Shown here piece after piece: positions 5,866 through 13,238 of a stretch of DNA of 13,238 nt (the first letter of the stretch is position 1; each line of letters opens with the position of its first letter). The DNA comes from Deltaproteobacteria bacterium. GTDB lineage: Bacteria > Desulfobacterota > Desulfobacteria > Desulfobacterales > UBA11574. Location: assembly GCA_019313505.1 (NCBI GenBank), contig JAFDBA010000045.1, forward strand, positions 1 through 13,238, written 5' to 3'. The translations under genes were made by a program, and so were the position numbers. The notes below the pieces were generated by a model, which was given only the letters and a program-made list of their open reading frames with translations, had not been told where the DNA came from and did not search any database.

Positions 5866-8800
5866 CTAAGCGGCATGCCGGGCTTTGAATGCTTTAGACA
5901 GCGATGCATCCATTACCGCTTCGTAACCGGTTAACCGTGCCACAACCACATCCTCTGAGTCGAGGAATGTAAAATCCCCCTTCATTTTATGATCGGTTAC
6001 TTCTTGGACTTCAAGGATGGCGGTAACACCATCGGAAGGAAACTTGTCTCGATACTGGCGATAACTGGCACTGTAGCTCGGCAGAGAGACAACTCCCCGC
6101 TCTTCAAAGCACCATATAATCGCCATTTGACATGCGCAATCGAGAACAAGTGGGTCAGCTATCCACCTGCTTCTTAAAGGATCAGTCATCCATTTTGCGG
6201 GTAAAGGAGCCGAAGAAATACGTGTAGCGATTGATCGCGGTGAATACCCGATGATTTCCTGTATTCCCCGAAGTTCGACACCGTGAAACAGGATTTTTTC
6301 GTATATTTCGTCTATACTTCTTGAATAAGCATTTGTGCTCATGTCTTTAGATTTATTAAAACAGGGTGGTTCTTCCAGCCTGTCGGTTAAAATAGCTGTG
6401 GCACTTGAGTGAATCACTTCTATATTATCTTTAAAACCATTCCTGATTTCGACAGTCACCTCAAAAATCGACCCTTTTTTTCGGGTTTTGCCGGCCATTA
6501 GGCGGATCAGCTTTTTCCCCTGATCGAGCTTGATTCCATGAAAAATACGCATGTCATCCAGGCCGTGAAGGAAAAGGCCAGGATTTTCATGCAAAGCTCC
6601 GTGGCCGAGCCATTCGGCGATAAGGGCAAAAGGGACCACCGGTTTTCCGTCAAGAATATGGGCGCCGAGGATTGGGTAACTGTCAACATCTATTTCACGT
6701 TTAACGGTGAGGGAGAGTTTTTCTTTTTTCTTTAAAACCACAGGTTGTTCCGGAGTCGAGCAAATGGTTTTGGCTTTATCCTGCTCTTTTACAGGAATGA
6801 TATTGGCACCGATGACAACTTCTACCGGAAAGCTGTTGTCGCCCATCATCTCATGGATCATGCACATGGCTCCGGCATCAATTGGAATCAGTTCGACCCC
6901 GCTTTTTTGAAATTTTAGTTTTAAAGCCGAACATACCATTCCCCCGTCCCAGGGGCCCCAGTTGATGGAGGTTACTTTGCAATCCGGTCGTTTCATCGAT
7001 TCTTGTTGTGCGATTTTATTTAAAACTTCATTGGCCATGGCATAATCAGACTGTCCGTTGTTCCCGATTCGGGCGGTTACGGATGAAAAAAGCACCAGGT
7101 ATTTTAGAGTATCTTGCCTGGTCGCTTCAAGGAGCACGTTAAGGCCCTTGACCTTTGTGTCAAATACATTTTCAAACTGATCTAAGGTCTTATCGATAAT
7201 TGTGCAATCTTCCAGTGCACCGGCACCATGAATAATACCCCTGACAGGACCATGGGCGGATCGAACTTCGTTTAAAATCGAAGTTACTTTATTAAAATCA
7301 CGAACATCTGCCGAATAGTAGAGCACACTGGCACCGGAATTTCTGATTTTATCCAGATTTTCCATGATTTCCCGATTTGCCATATGTTTTTTAAAAGCTT
7401 TTTCGAGCTGAACCGGTGTTATATTATTGTTGCTGAATTCATTTTCGAGGATTGCCTTTTTAATGGCAGCTTGATCGTCGATTGCTGCAAGCCACTCGGG
7501 CTCGGGAGTCGGACGGGAAGATCGGCCCATAAGGACTATGGTCGGTTTTGCATGTTTTGCAAGTGCACAGGCCGCTGATGCAGTCACGCCCCTGGCTCCA
7601 CCTGTGATAACAACAACATCCCCAGGGTTAAGGTTTATTTCCCCTTGTGGATATGGTGAAGATTTAAGCTCTAATGTAAATCGCGAGCCCGAATCCAGAC
7701 CAACTTCAACAGGGCCTTTAAGATCGGAATTCAGCAGTTCAGCCACAACAGTTTCTGCGATTTCATTAGTTTCTTTCCAATCCGGTGCGATGTCGATGGC
7801 GTGACAGCAGACATTTTTCCATTCAAGGGATGCAGTCTTGGCCAGACCGGCCAGACCGCCCTGCAACGGGGTGCCCATGCCTCTGCCTTTAAAACCAAAT
7901 GCACCGTCAAGGCGTGTTATTGTAGCAAACAGGGCGCCAACCTTTGTGCTTGAATCGAGGAGGTCCGGACCGAGTTGTTTTGTCAGTGCAAAGGAATGTT
8001 TTAAAAAACTTAAATCCTGCATTTCGTTTTCAGCTACAATGACGAGTCCGGCCGCGTTCTTTACCGACTTTTTACCCTTTACAATGTCTGAAAACATCTC
8101 TTTTGATAAAAGGATTGCATCAATGTTCTGGGATGAAAATTGATGAACAATGGCTTTTGAAAGTCCGGTTTCGTCATCTGTGACAAATACTTTGCGGTGA
8201 GCAGGCAGGGCTAATCGGACATTTTGAACAAAGGGTTTTTCAACAACGGATACAACTTTTCTGCCGATTTTAGCGGCCAGGTATTTGGGTGAAAAATCAG
8301 ATTGGTCCCTGGATAAAGTATAGGGTGATTTTTGAACGGTATCCGTGTGAGAAGTTGAAGAGGTTGGTGATGTGTTGGATTGCGTTATCTCAGTTGTTGA
8401 GGCCCCGGCGAGGTATTCGACGATCTGGCCGAGTGTTTTCATACTTCCCATGATTTCAGGAGAAATGGCAGGGAGGTTTGGAATCTTTTCTTCAAGTGTG
8501 GAAAGTATTTCAACCCTTTTTATGGAATCGATACCAAGGTCGGACTCGATATTCATGTCCATGCCTAACATTTCGGTTGGATAGCCAGTTAGCCGGCTGA
8601 CTGTTTCCAGCATGCTGTTTTCTATCTCTTTTGGAGCACTGACCGGCGGTTTAAGATCTTTGCCGTCCGGTTTTAAATACGGTTTTTTAAAAGGGACCTC
8701 TTTTGTTATCGGATCAGTGGAAACAGTTGCAACTGTCGAATCGGAGGGCATTTGGAGAACACTTTGAACATATGTGGTATCCGTAATTATTGAATCGTCC

Positions 8801-11800
8801 TTCGTCTTATCAAAACCTGCCAGAGGCTTCACCGACTCCGGTGTTTTTATCTCTGTTTTAATTCCCATGGAAGCCGCAGCCAAACGCTGAGTGTTTTCCA
8901 TCATATTCTGCAGTGTTCTTGAAGCCTGGGTCTGGGTTTCTAAAAACTTTTGATGGGTTTGAGCAGTTTGCATTTGAATGGCCTGCATCGATTTCAGGCC
9001 TTCCTGAACCACATTTAATGCATCCAGAATGAATTTTTTTTGTTCATGTTTGTTTTGCATGGCGTTTTGATCTTTGTTTGTTTTTCCGGGGTCATATCCC
9101 GGGTTTTTCAGGTTGTTAACAGGTTGATTTGATGTATTATCCGGTTGTATGTTTTTGGTTTCAATCAACGACCTTCCGCCCTCTGTTCTCTGTCCTCCGC
9201 TTTCTGTCTTCTGCCTTTTGCCCTCTTTTTTCTGACTTCTGTAATTCGCACCCGCAATCGGTATGCTCATTAGTTGTTTTCTCGTCTCTTTATAAGGTTC
9301 TTCCCAACAGCTTAAATCGACGGTATGTCCAAGTGAAGCCAGATGGCAGAGCGTTCCGGCAAGATCCGTGATCCCGGATTGCTTCCCTAAAGAAGAGTCA
9401 AGGGCGATTGCCTGGAAACTTTGATCCTTTAATATCGATTTTACAAGGCCGGTCAAAACTGATTTAGGGCCGACTTCAACGAACGTTCGTGCTCCCAATT
9501 TGAATAGATTATTGATTTCACTGACAAAATCTACAGGAGACAAAAGGTGTTTGCTCAGAAGATTTTTTGCTTTTTCAGAGTCAGCAGGGTAGGGTGCACC
9601 GGTGGTATTGGAAAATACCGGAATTTGGGAAGGGAAGAAATCGATCTTTTCTATTTCCCGGGAAAAAGGCTTTTGGGCTTCTTTTACCAGACTGCTGTGA
9701 AAAGCGGCGGAAACAGGAAGCATGATGGTTCTAAATCCATTCTTCTTGCATAATTTTTCAGCCCGATTGATTGCATCCGTGGAGCCCGACAAAACTCCCT
9801 GGTTGGGGCTGTTCCGGTTCGCAAGAACAACTCCTGTTTTATTTTCCTTAATCAGATTTTCAAGTTCGTCAAGTGGTCCTATTACAGCAAGCATACCCCC
9901 ATTATTCTGATCATTATCCCGACCTGCCGCAGCCATTAAGCGCCCGCGGGTAATGGAAAGGTGTAGCAATGTATCCAGATCGATCCGGCCGGCAGCGCAA
10001 AGGGCTGAAAGTTCACCAAAGCTGTGCCCGCATGTGAAATCGGCATTGATGCCAAATCCTTGAAGGATTTTTAGCATTGCAATGCTTACAGCCCCGATAG
10101 CCGCCTGAGCGACGTCCGTTTTCCTTAATGCTTCTTCCTGGTGGTACTTTTCGTTTTCGGTTTGGGCAGAAATCGGATAAATCATATCGGTAAGATGGCC
10201 ATGGTTTTTGTATTTGTCATTTGCATTTTCCAAAACTTTAAATGCATCCGGAAAGCTGCATACAAGGTCACGGCCCATGTCTGCATATTGACTTCCCTGA
10301 CCCGGAAAAATAAACGCAATTTTTCCTGGTTTTTCAGGGCCGCCGTAAAAAATATTATCAAGCTGCCATGGATTTTGGGGATTGTTTGATTCAAGGGCAT
10401 GGAAAGCACGGTCAAAAAGGTCTTTAAGATCCGTTGATTGTTCAAGGACAATCAAGAGCCTGTATTGATCGGAGAAAGAAAAATCGGTTCTTGTTTTTCC
10501 AGTCTTTTTTGAAATTTCCTCATATGATAGATCATTGTCAACATCGGTTTTGAATTTTCTAAGATGTTCTTTTAGTTTGCTTTGGCTCGAAGCTGAAAGG
10601 GCAGCAATTTCAACAGATCCATCCCAGGAAATTTCCTGCTTTAGTTTCTGATATTCTTCGACTACTACATGAAAATTGCTTCCGCCAAATCCGAATGAGC
10701 TGATACCCGCTCTGCGCGGGTGCTCATTTTTCGAAAACCATGGTCTGGTCTTTGTATTCAGATAAAATGGGCTTTGATGAATATTCAGTTTTGGATCAGG
10801 TTCAACGACTTTCAAGGTGGGTGGCAGGACTTTATTGTAAATTGATAATGCAGCCTTCATCAGGCCTGCGGCACCTGCAGCGGCCTTGGTATGTCCAATC
10901 ATCGATTTCACAGAACCGAGAGCACACAATTTGTCACTTTTGTCTGATTTGCCAAAAAAATTATTCAAGGCTTGAAACTCAACCTCATCGCCCACTCTGG
11001 TGCCGGTGCCGTGTGCCTCGATAAGCTCAACCGTAGCAGGGTCTATACCGGCTTCATTATATGCTGTTTGGAGCGCTTTTGTTTGTCCTTCGACCCTGGG
11101 GGCATATATGCTTTGTGATTTTCCGTCACTGGAAGTCCCCACCCCTTTAATCACAGCATAAATTCTGTTCCCGTCTTTTTCCGCATCCTCAAGCCTTTTA
11201 AGAACAAACATCCCGATGCCTTCACCAAGCACCGTACCGTCAGCATCCTTGGAAAAAGGCCTGGCATTTCCTGTGGGCGAAAGAACCATTGTCTTGGCAA
11301 AGCACATATGCATGAAGATGTCGTTGAGCATGTCAATGCCGCCGGTAATAACCATGTCGCTGCGCCCTGAAACTAGTTCCATAATGGCAAGATGGATGGC
11401 GCTCATGGAGCTTGCACATGCAGCGTCAACAACACAATTCGTACCTCCAAGATCGAAACGGTTGCATATCCTTCCTGCCACAACATTTCCCAAAAGTCCC
11501 GGAAATGAGTTTTCCTGCCAGGATACATATGAATCGGATATCCTTTGTATAATTTCTTCAGTTTTTTCAGCATTAACCCCTGACTTTTCGAGGGCTCTTC
11601 GCCATATGGGATGGCCAAGTCTGGCGCCAAGGGGGATAACAAGCTCCTGTGTTCCTGTTACTCCGAGTATTACGCTGGTCCTGTCACGGTTAAAATGATC
11701 CCCCGCACCGTAACCGGAATTTTCAAGGGCTTTTTGCGTAACAATCAGACCAAGGAGTTGAGAGGTATCAGTGGCTTCGAGAGAAGAGGGGGGAATTCCG

Positions 11801-12033
11801 AATTCAGTGGGATCAAAAGAAACAGGAGAAACAAACCCACCCCGTTTACAGTAAACATGATCCGGTTTTTTAGGATCAATGTCGTAAAAATCTTCAGATA
11901 ACCAGTGTGTTTCAGGCACATCGGTTATTGCATCTTCACCATGAAAGAGGAGTCGCCAGTATTCTTTCAAACCAGAAGATTTAGGAAAGAGACATCCCAT
12001 TCCTATAATGGCAACGGGCAAATTCTGTGGCAT
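5866..12033 (-). CDS. PfaA-type iterative polyketide/secondary-lipid synthase (KS-AT-ACP-KR-DH)
   Basis: This 2055-residue multidomain enzyme elongates and modifies an acyl chain held on its own carrier domain. The ketosynthase (about 4-460) has DAACASS with Cys206, EAHGTGT (His341) and IGHTKAAAG (His381). The acyltransferase (about 570-900) has GQGSQ, GHSFGE (Ser671) and AAFHS (His779). A repeat-derived linker (933-953) and a Gln-rich probable coiled coil (995-1055) follow. The single ACP (about 1135-1210) has LGIDSIKRVEIL with attachment Ser1170, typical of PUFA-synthase carriers. A Ser/Thr linker leads to the ketoreductase (about 1275-1745: TGGARG at 1477, Ser1650/1651, Tyr1664, Asn1668). 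The C-terminal double hot-dog dehydratase keeps HxxxGxxxxP (His1792) and DxxxQ (Asp1965). The order matches PfaA, but PfaA normally has several ACPs. No enoyl-reductase domain is present; the PfaD-like gene at the right edge can supply it. The start follows the family pattern (PVAIIGMGCLFP near the N-terminus), with a poor Shine-Dalgarno. The product is unknown. Confidence 0.9.
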   Translation of the reverse strand: MPQNLPVAIIGMGCLFPKSSGLKEYWRLLFHGEDAITDVPETHWLSEDFYDIDPKKPDHVYCKRGGFVSPVSFDPTEFGIPPSSLEATDTSQLLGLIVTQKALENSGYGAGDHFNRDRTSVILGVTGTQELVIPLGARLGHPIWRRALEKSGVNAEKTEEIIQRISDSYVSWQENSFPGLLGNVVAGRICNRFDLGGTNCVVDAACASSMSAIHLAIMELVSGRSDMVITGGIDMLNDIFMHMCFAKTMVLSPTGNARPFSKDADGTVLGEGIGMFVLKRLEDAEKDGNRIYAVIKGVGTSSDGKSQSIYAPRVEGQTKALQTAYNEAGIDPATVELIEAHGTGTRVGDEVEFQALNNFFGKSDKSDKLCALGSVKSMIGHTKAAAGAAGLMKAALSIYNKVLPPTLKVVEPDPKLNIHQSPFYLNTKTRPWFSKNEHPRRAGISSFGFGGSNFHVVVEEYQKLKQEISWDGSVEIAALSASSQSKLKEHLRKFKTDVDNDLSYEEISKKTGKTRTDFSFSDQYRLLIVLEQSTDLKDLFDRAFHALESNNPQNPWQLDNIFYGGPEKPGKIAFIFPGQGSQYADMGRDLVCSFPDAFKVLENANDKYKNHGHLTDMIYPISAQTENEKYHQEEALRKTDVAQAAIGAVSIAMLKILQGFGINADFTCGHSFGELSALCAAGRIDLDTLLHLSITRGRLMAAAGRDNDQNNGGMLAVIGPLDELENLIKENKTGVVLANRNSPNQGVLSGSTDAINRAEKLCKKNGFRTIMLPVSAAFHSSLVKEAQKPFSREIEKIDFFPSQIPVFSNTTGAPYPADSEKAKNLLSKHLLSPVDFVSEINNLFKLGARTFVEVGPKSVLTGLVKSILKDQSFQAIALDSSLGKQSGITDLAGTLCHLASLGHTVDLSCWEEPYKETRKQLMSIPIAGANYRSQKKEGKRQKTESGGQRTEGGRSLIETKNIQPDNTSNQPVNNLKNPGYDPGKTNKDQNAMQNKHEQKKFILDALNVVQEGLKSMQAIQMQTAQTHQKFLETQTQASRTLQNMMENTQRLAAASMGIKTEIKTPESVKPLAGFDKTKDDSIITDTTYVQSVLQMPSDSTVATVSTDPITKEVPFKKPYLKPDGKDLKPPVSAPKEIENSMLETVSRLTGYPTEMLGMDMNIESDLGIDSIKRVEILSTLEEKIPNLPAISPEIMGSMKTLGQIVEYLAGASTTEITQSNTSPTSSTSHTDTVQKSPYTLSRDQSDFSPKYLAAKIGRKVVSVVEKPFVQNVRLALPAHRKVFVTDDETGLSKAIVHQFSSQNIDAILLSKEMFSDIVKGKKSVKNAAGLVIVAENEMQDLSFLKHSFALTKQLGPDLLDSSTKVGALFATITRLDGAFGFKGRGMGTPLQGGLAGLAKTASLEWKNVCCHAIDIAPDWKETNEIAETVVAELLNSDLKGPVEVGLDSGSRFTLELKSSPYPQGEINLNPGDVVVITGGARGVTASAACALAKHAKPTIVLMGRSSRPTPEPEWLAAIDDQAAIKKAILENEFSNNNITPVQLEKAFKKHMANREIMENLDKIRNSGASVLYYSADVRDFNKVTSILNEVRSAHGPVRGIIHGAGALEDCTIIDKTLDQFENVFDTKVKGLNVLLEATRQDTLKYLVLFSSVTARIGNNGQSDYAMANEVLNKIAQQESMKRPDCKVTSINWGPWDGGMVCSALKLKFQKSGVELIPIDAGAMCMIHEMMGDNSFPVEVVIGANIIPVKEQDKAKTICSTPEQPVVLKKKEKLSLTVKREIDVDSYPILGAHILDGKPVVPFALIAEWLGHGALHENPGLFLHGLDDMRIFHGIKLDQGKKLIRLMAGKTRKKGSIFEVTVEIRNGFKDNIEVIHSSATAILTDRLEEPPCFNKSKDMSTNAYSRSIDEIYEKILFHGVELRGIQEIIGYSPRSIATRISSAPLPAKWMTDPLRSRWIADPLVLDCACQMAIIWCFEERGVVSLPSYSASYRQYRDKFPSDGVTAILEVQEVTDHKMKGDFTFLDSEDVVVARLTGYEAVMDASLSKAFKARHAA
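9176..9241. repeat. Heptanucleotide tandem repeat inside the synthase gene
   Basis: About nine degenerate units of 7 bp, consensus CTGTCTT on the plus strand, run without a phase change (for example CTGTTCT, CTGTCCT, CTGTCTT, CTGCCTT, CTGACTT). Because three units equal 21 bp, the insert stays in frame and encodes three related heptapeptides, SQKKEGK, RQKTESG and GQRTEGG (residues 933-953), between the acyltransferase and the coiled-coil linker. It resembles the short tandemly repeated repetitive elements usually found between genes. Confidence 0.75.
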
Positions 12034-12127
12034 TTTTTTATCTGTTAGTTTCAGTAATTATTTATTTTTTTATGATTTTTGACTTTTTGCCAGATTATGA
12101 AAAACTTGGACTTTTACAATTTTGTTA

Positions 12128-12156
12128 AATATAATGCAAGCAAAAATTATTTGCAA
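12128..12156 (-). promoter_or_regulatory. Predicted sigma70-type promoter of the synthase gene
   Basis: On the minus strand, TTGCAA (12151-12156) and TATATT (12128-12133) are separated by exactly 17 bp. Transcription would start near 12121, giving a leader of roughly 88 nt before the ATG at 12033. A conserved 22-bp site lies just upstream of the -35, in an activator-like position. Confidence 0.55.
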
Positions 12157-12168
12157 GAGATTTTATTA

Positions 12169-12190
12169 TTGACATGTTGATGCAACAACT
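12169..12190. promoter_or_regulatory. Putative regulator site upstream of the synthase promoter
   Basis: This 22-bp site starts TTGACATGTT and ends in a CAACAA block, matching 18 of 22 positions of the site at 12362-12383. It contains the inverted repeat TGTTG-ATG-CAACA. It lies at about -48 to -69 relative to the predicted synthase start, where an activator would bind. The divergent MerR-like protein is the obvious candidate. Confidence 0.5.
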
Positions 12191-12246
12191 ATATAAGTAA
12201 AAAACTGTTTTTATGAAAATGACATTCCAGTAATTATAACCGTCTA

Positions 12247-12266
12247 AATCGGACTTTTTACGAGAC
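12247..12266 (-). repeat. Short dispersed repeat, copy 2
   Basis: The minus strand reads the same GTCTCGYAAAAAGTCCRAYT core as 4320-4339, with three transitions. It lies in the spacer between synthase and regulator. Partial look-alikes (GACTTTTT at 12081 and GGACTTTT at 12109) may be decayed copies or chance in AT-rich DNA. Confidence 0.5.
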
Positions 12267-12272
12267 CGTCAA

Positions 12273-12309
12273 AGTTTAAAAGTGAGCTAAAGTTTAGGCA
12301 TTTTAAACT
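12273..12309. repeat. 9-bp inverted repeat upstream of the regulator
   Basis: AGTTTAAAA (12273-12281) and TTTTAAACT (12301-12309) are perfect arms around a 19-nt loop that contains a further AAAGTTTA. The arms are AT-only apart from one G/C pair. It may be an additional operator or chance structure in this AT-rich spacer. No T-run suggests a terminator. Confidence 0.3.
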
Positions 12310-12346
12310 ATTGAAAAGTGGAATTCAGTGTTATTTGTAAAGGACC

Positions 12347-12360
12347 TGTTACGAGTAACA
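12347..12360. promoter_or_regulatory. Perfect palindrome just upstream of the regulator gene
   Basis: TGTTAC-GA-GTAACA is a perfect 6+6 palindrome and lies one base upstream of the regulator's own 22-bp site. Size and position suit a dimeric DNA-binding protein, most simply the regulator itself or a second factor. No consensus promoter could be placed with confidence around it. Confidence 0.4.
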
Positions 12361-12361
12361 G

Positions 12362-12383
12362 TTGACATGTTAACACAACAAGT
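12362..12383. promoter_or_regulatory. Putative autoregulatory site at the regulator leader
   Basis: This is the second copy of the site at 12169-12190 (TTGACATGTT, then a CAACAA block; 18 of 22 identical). An outer TTGACA (12362-12367) / TGTCAA (12384-12389) inverted repeat extends it into the ribosome-binding site AAGGTG (12388-12393). Occupancy would be expected to affect the regulator's own expression. Confidence 0.5.
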
Positions 12384-12398
12384 TGTCAAGGTGCTATT

Positions 12399-13007
12399 AT
12401 GATAAAATTTTTCACAAACAGGGAAGTGTCAAGCAGGCTGAATATAAATCTTTCCAAATGGAAACGGTGGTCCCGGGAATTTCTTCCGCCTGACCCTCTG
12501 GGGGGAATGCAATCCGGCTTTGCAAGACAATACAGTCCCGATGGTGCGTTTACGGTTTATTTTGGAGGGCATCTGGTGGCTGGTCTGAAGTTTGCGATTC
12601 CGGAGGCAAAGCAAATCATTAAAGATTTACATTCATGGTTTGCCGAAAAAGGGTTTTATTTTGATGCCAGGAGCAATGGCGCGGTAAACCAAGGTGTGGA
12701 CCAACTCATCAAAAAATATATCATATTGATTGAGCGTAAAAAAGATCCGGATAACACTATCAGCTTTATATATACGATTAGAGGAATGATTTCCAATGAA
12801 CCGGTCAATTACAAAAGCTTTGAAATTATGAAAGAACTTTATGTTGAAACATCAATCGGTTTACAACCGGAAAAGATTTCAACAATTGATATGAATATAG
12901 TTAAAACGCTGAATATAACCGATGTCCTAAATGGTTTTGTCGTACGTTTGAACTTAAATCGATCTCGTTATCGGGCACTTTCGTTAAGCAATTCCAGTAT
13001 GTCCTGA
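12399..13007 (+). CDS. MerR-like DNA-binding regulator, divergent from the lipid synthase
   Basis: The 202-residue protein starts with a MerR/excisionase-type winged helix-turn-helix: FTNREVSSRLNINLSKWKRWS (residues 5-25) is the recognition unit and FLPPDPLGG...FARQYSPDGAF (28-51) the wing-like segment. The following helix region extends to about residue 85. The remaining 115 residues match no effector domain I recognise and contain no Cys cluster as in metal- or redox-sensing MerR proteins. The start is supported by AAGGTG 5 nt upstream of the ATG. It is transcribed away from the synthase and towards the PfaD-like gene, whose 3' end it overlaps by 40 bp. Its placement between the two synthase genes and the paired 22-bp sites make it the likely local regulator. 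That role is inference; the HTH call is fairly sure. Confidence 0.7.
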   Translation: MIKFFTNREVSSRLNINLSKWKRWSREFLPPDPLGGMQSGFARQYSPDGAFTVYFGGHLVAGLKFAIPEAKQIIKDLHSWFAEKGFYFDARSNGAVNQGVDQLIKKYIILIERKKDPDNTISFIYTIRGMISNEPVNYKSFEIMKELYVETSIGLQPEKISTIDMNIVKTLNITDVLNGFVVRLNLNRSRYRALSLSNSSMS

Positions 13008-13238
13008 AGGGGCATTGGAGAAAAGTTCCCTATGCCGGCAGGTAATACAACGCCCTGATTTCTAAGCCAGTTTACCCGTGTTGCCACTGAAGCGCCGTAC
13101 AGGAGGTTCATGGCAACGCAAACGGTGGTACGGTTTTCAGGTTTTTCAAGAAATGACCCTTTAACCCATTGATTAAAAGCCCCGATAGCCGGGCCGCACC
13201 ATATCTGGTAATCGATTTTTCTTAAAGGGTCGCCTGAA
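12968..13238 (-). CDS. PfaD-type trans-acting enoyl reductase, C-terminal part (runs off right edge)
   Basis: The last 89 residues of a minus-strand gene are present, ending at the TAA at 12968-12970; its start lies beyond the window. The segment DYQIWCGPAIGAFNQWVKGSF and the following NRTTVCVAMNLLYGASVATRVNWL are characteristic of the C-terminal region of PfaD-family proteins (TIGR02814), FMN-dependent enoyl reductases related to nitronate monooxygenase. In PUFA and secondary-lipid synthases PfaD reduces selected double bonds in trans. The synthase here lacks an enoyl-reductase domain, so this gene completes the reductive set. It runs in the same direction as the synthase but is separated from it by the oppositely oriented regulator. 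The catalytic barrel is outside the window and could not be checked. Confidence 0.82.
   Translation of the reverse strand, partial: SGDPLRKIDYQIWCGPAIGAFNQWVKGSFLEKPENRTTVCVAMNLLYGASVATRVNWLRNQGVVLPAGIGNFSPMPLQDILELLNESAR

Noticed and set aside
9129..9371. Plus-strand frame through the heptanucleotide repeat as a small Phe/Ser/Cys-rich protein
   Set aside because: It is the antisense of the synthase linker; the peptide composition just reflects the CTGTCTT repeat.

Overview
The window looks like a chromosomal segment of an anaerobic deltaproteobacterium, most likely a sulfate reducer of the Desulfobacterota (Desulfobacterales-like). This is inferred from moderate G+C, the style of the PfaA/PfaD-type lipid synthase, the AsnB/carrier-protein pair and the repeat-littered spacers. 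No rRNA, tRNA, CRISPR array or intact mobile element was seen.

Left part (1-3692). A terminator-like hairpin for an off-window gene lies at 74-109. It is followed by an AT-rich gene for a putative lipoprotein (333-1316, +), whose N-terminal domain resembles FlgO/CsgG-type accessory lipoproteins and whose C-terminal domain resembles NTF2/SnoaL folds. On the minus strand follows a two-gene operon. Its first gene encodes a small acyl-carrier-like protein that lacks the phosphopantetheine serine (3459-3692). The second encodes a glutamine-hydrolysing asparagine synthetase homologue (1492-3480). The two reading frames overlap by 22 bp. Their promoter region carries three copies of a TGTAACG motif, two of them arranged as an 11-bp inverted repeat.

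Middle (3693-5842). A 750-bp spacer holds a frameshifted, internally deleted remnant of a helix-turn-helix plus PBP-like regulator, a REP-like hairpin, and one copy of a short dispersed repeat that recurs near 12250. An intact XPB/SSL2-type SF2 helicase follows (4445-5842, +).

Right part (5866-13238). A 2055-residue iterative polyketide/fatty-acid synthase of PfaA type (KS-AT-ACP-KR-DH, minus strand) and the 3' end of a PfaD-type trans-acting enoyl reductase (minus strand, running off the right edge) flank a divergent MerR-like regulator gene (12399-13007, +). Together they suggest a 'secondary lipid' synthase making a long-chain, probably polyunsaturated or polyketide-like acyl product. KS, AT, KR and DH act on a chain held on the single ACP, and PfaD supplies the enoyl reduction. 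The 365-bp region between regulator and synthase has a good sigma70-like promoter for the synthase and a pair of related 22-bp sites, one upstream of each gene, suggesting that the regulator controls both.

The most notable observations are the serine-less carrier protein coupled to AsnB, the paired regulator sites, the single-ACP PfaA/PfaD system, a 7-bp tandem repeat absorbed in frame into the synthase linker, and the dispersed repeat found twice.
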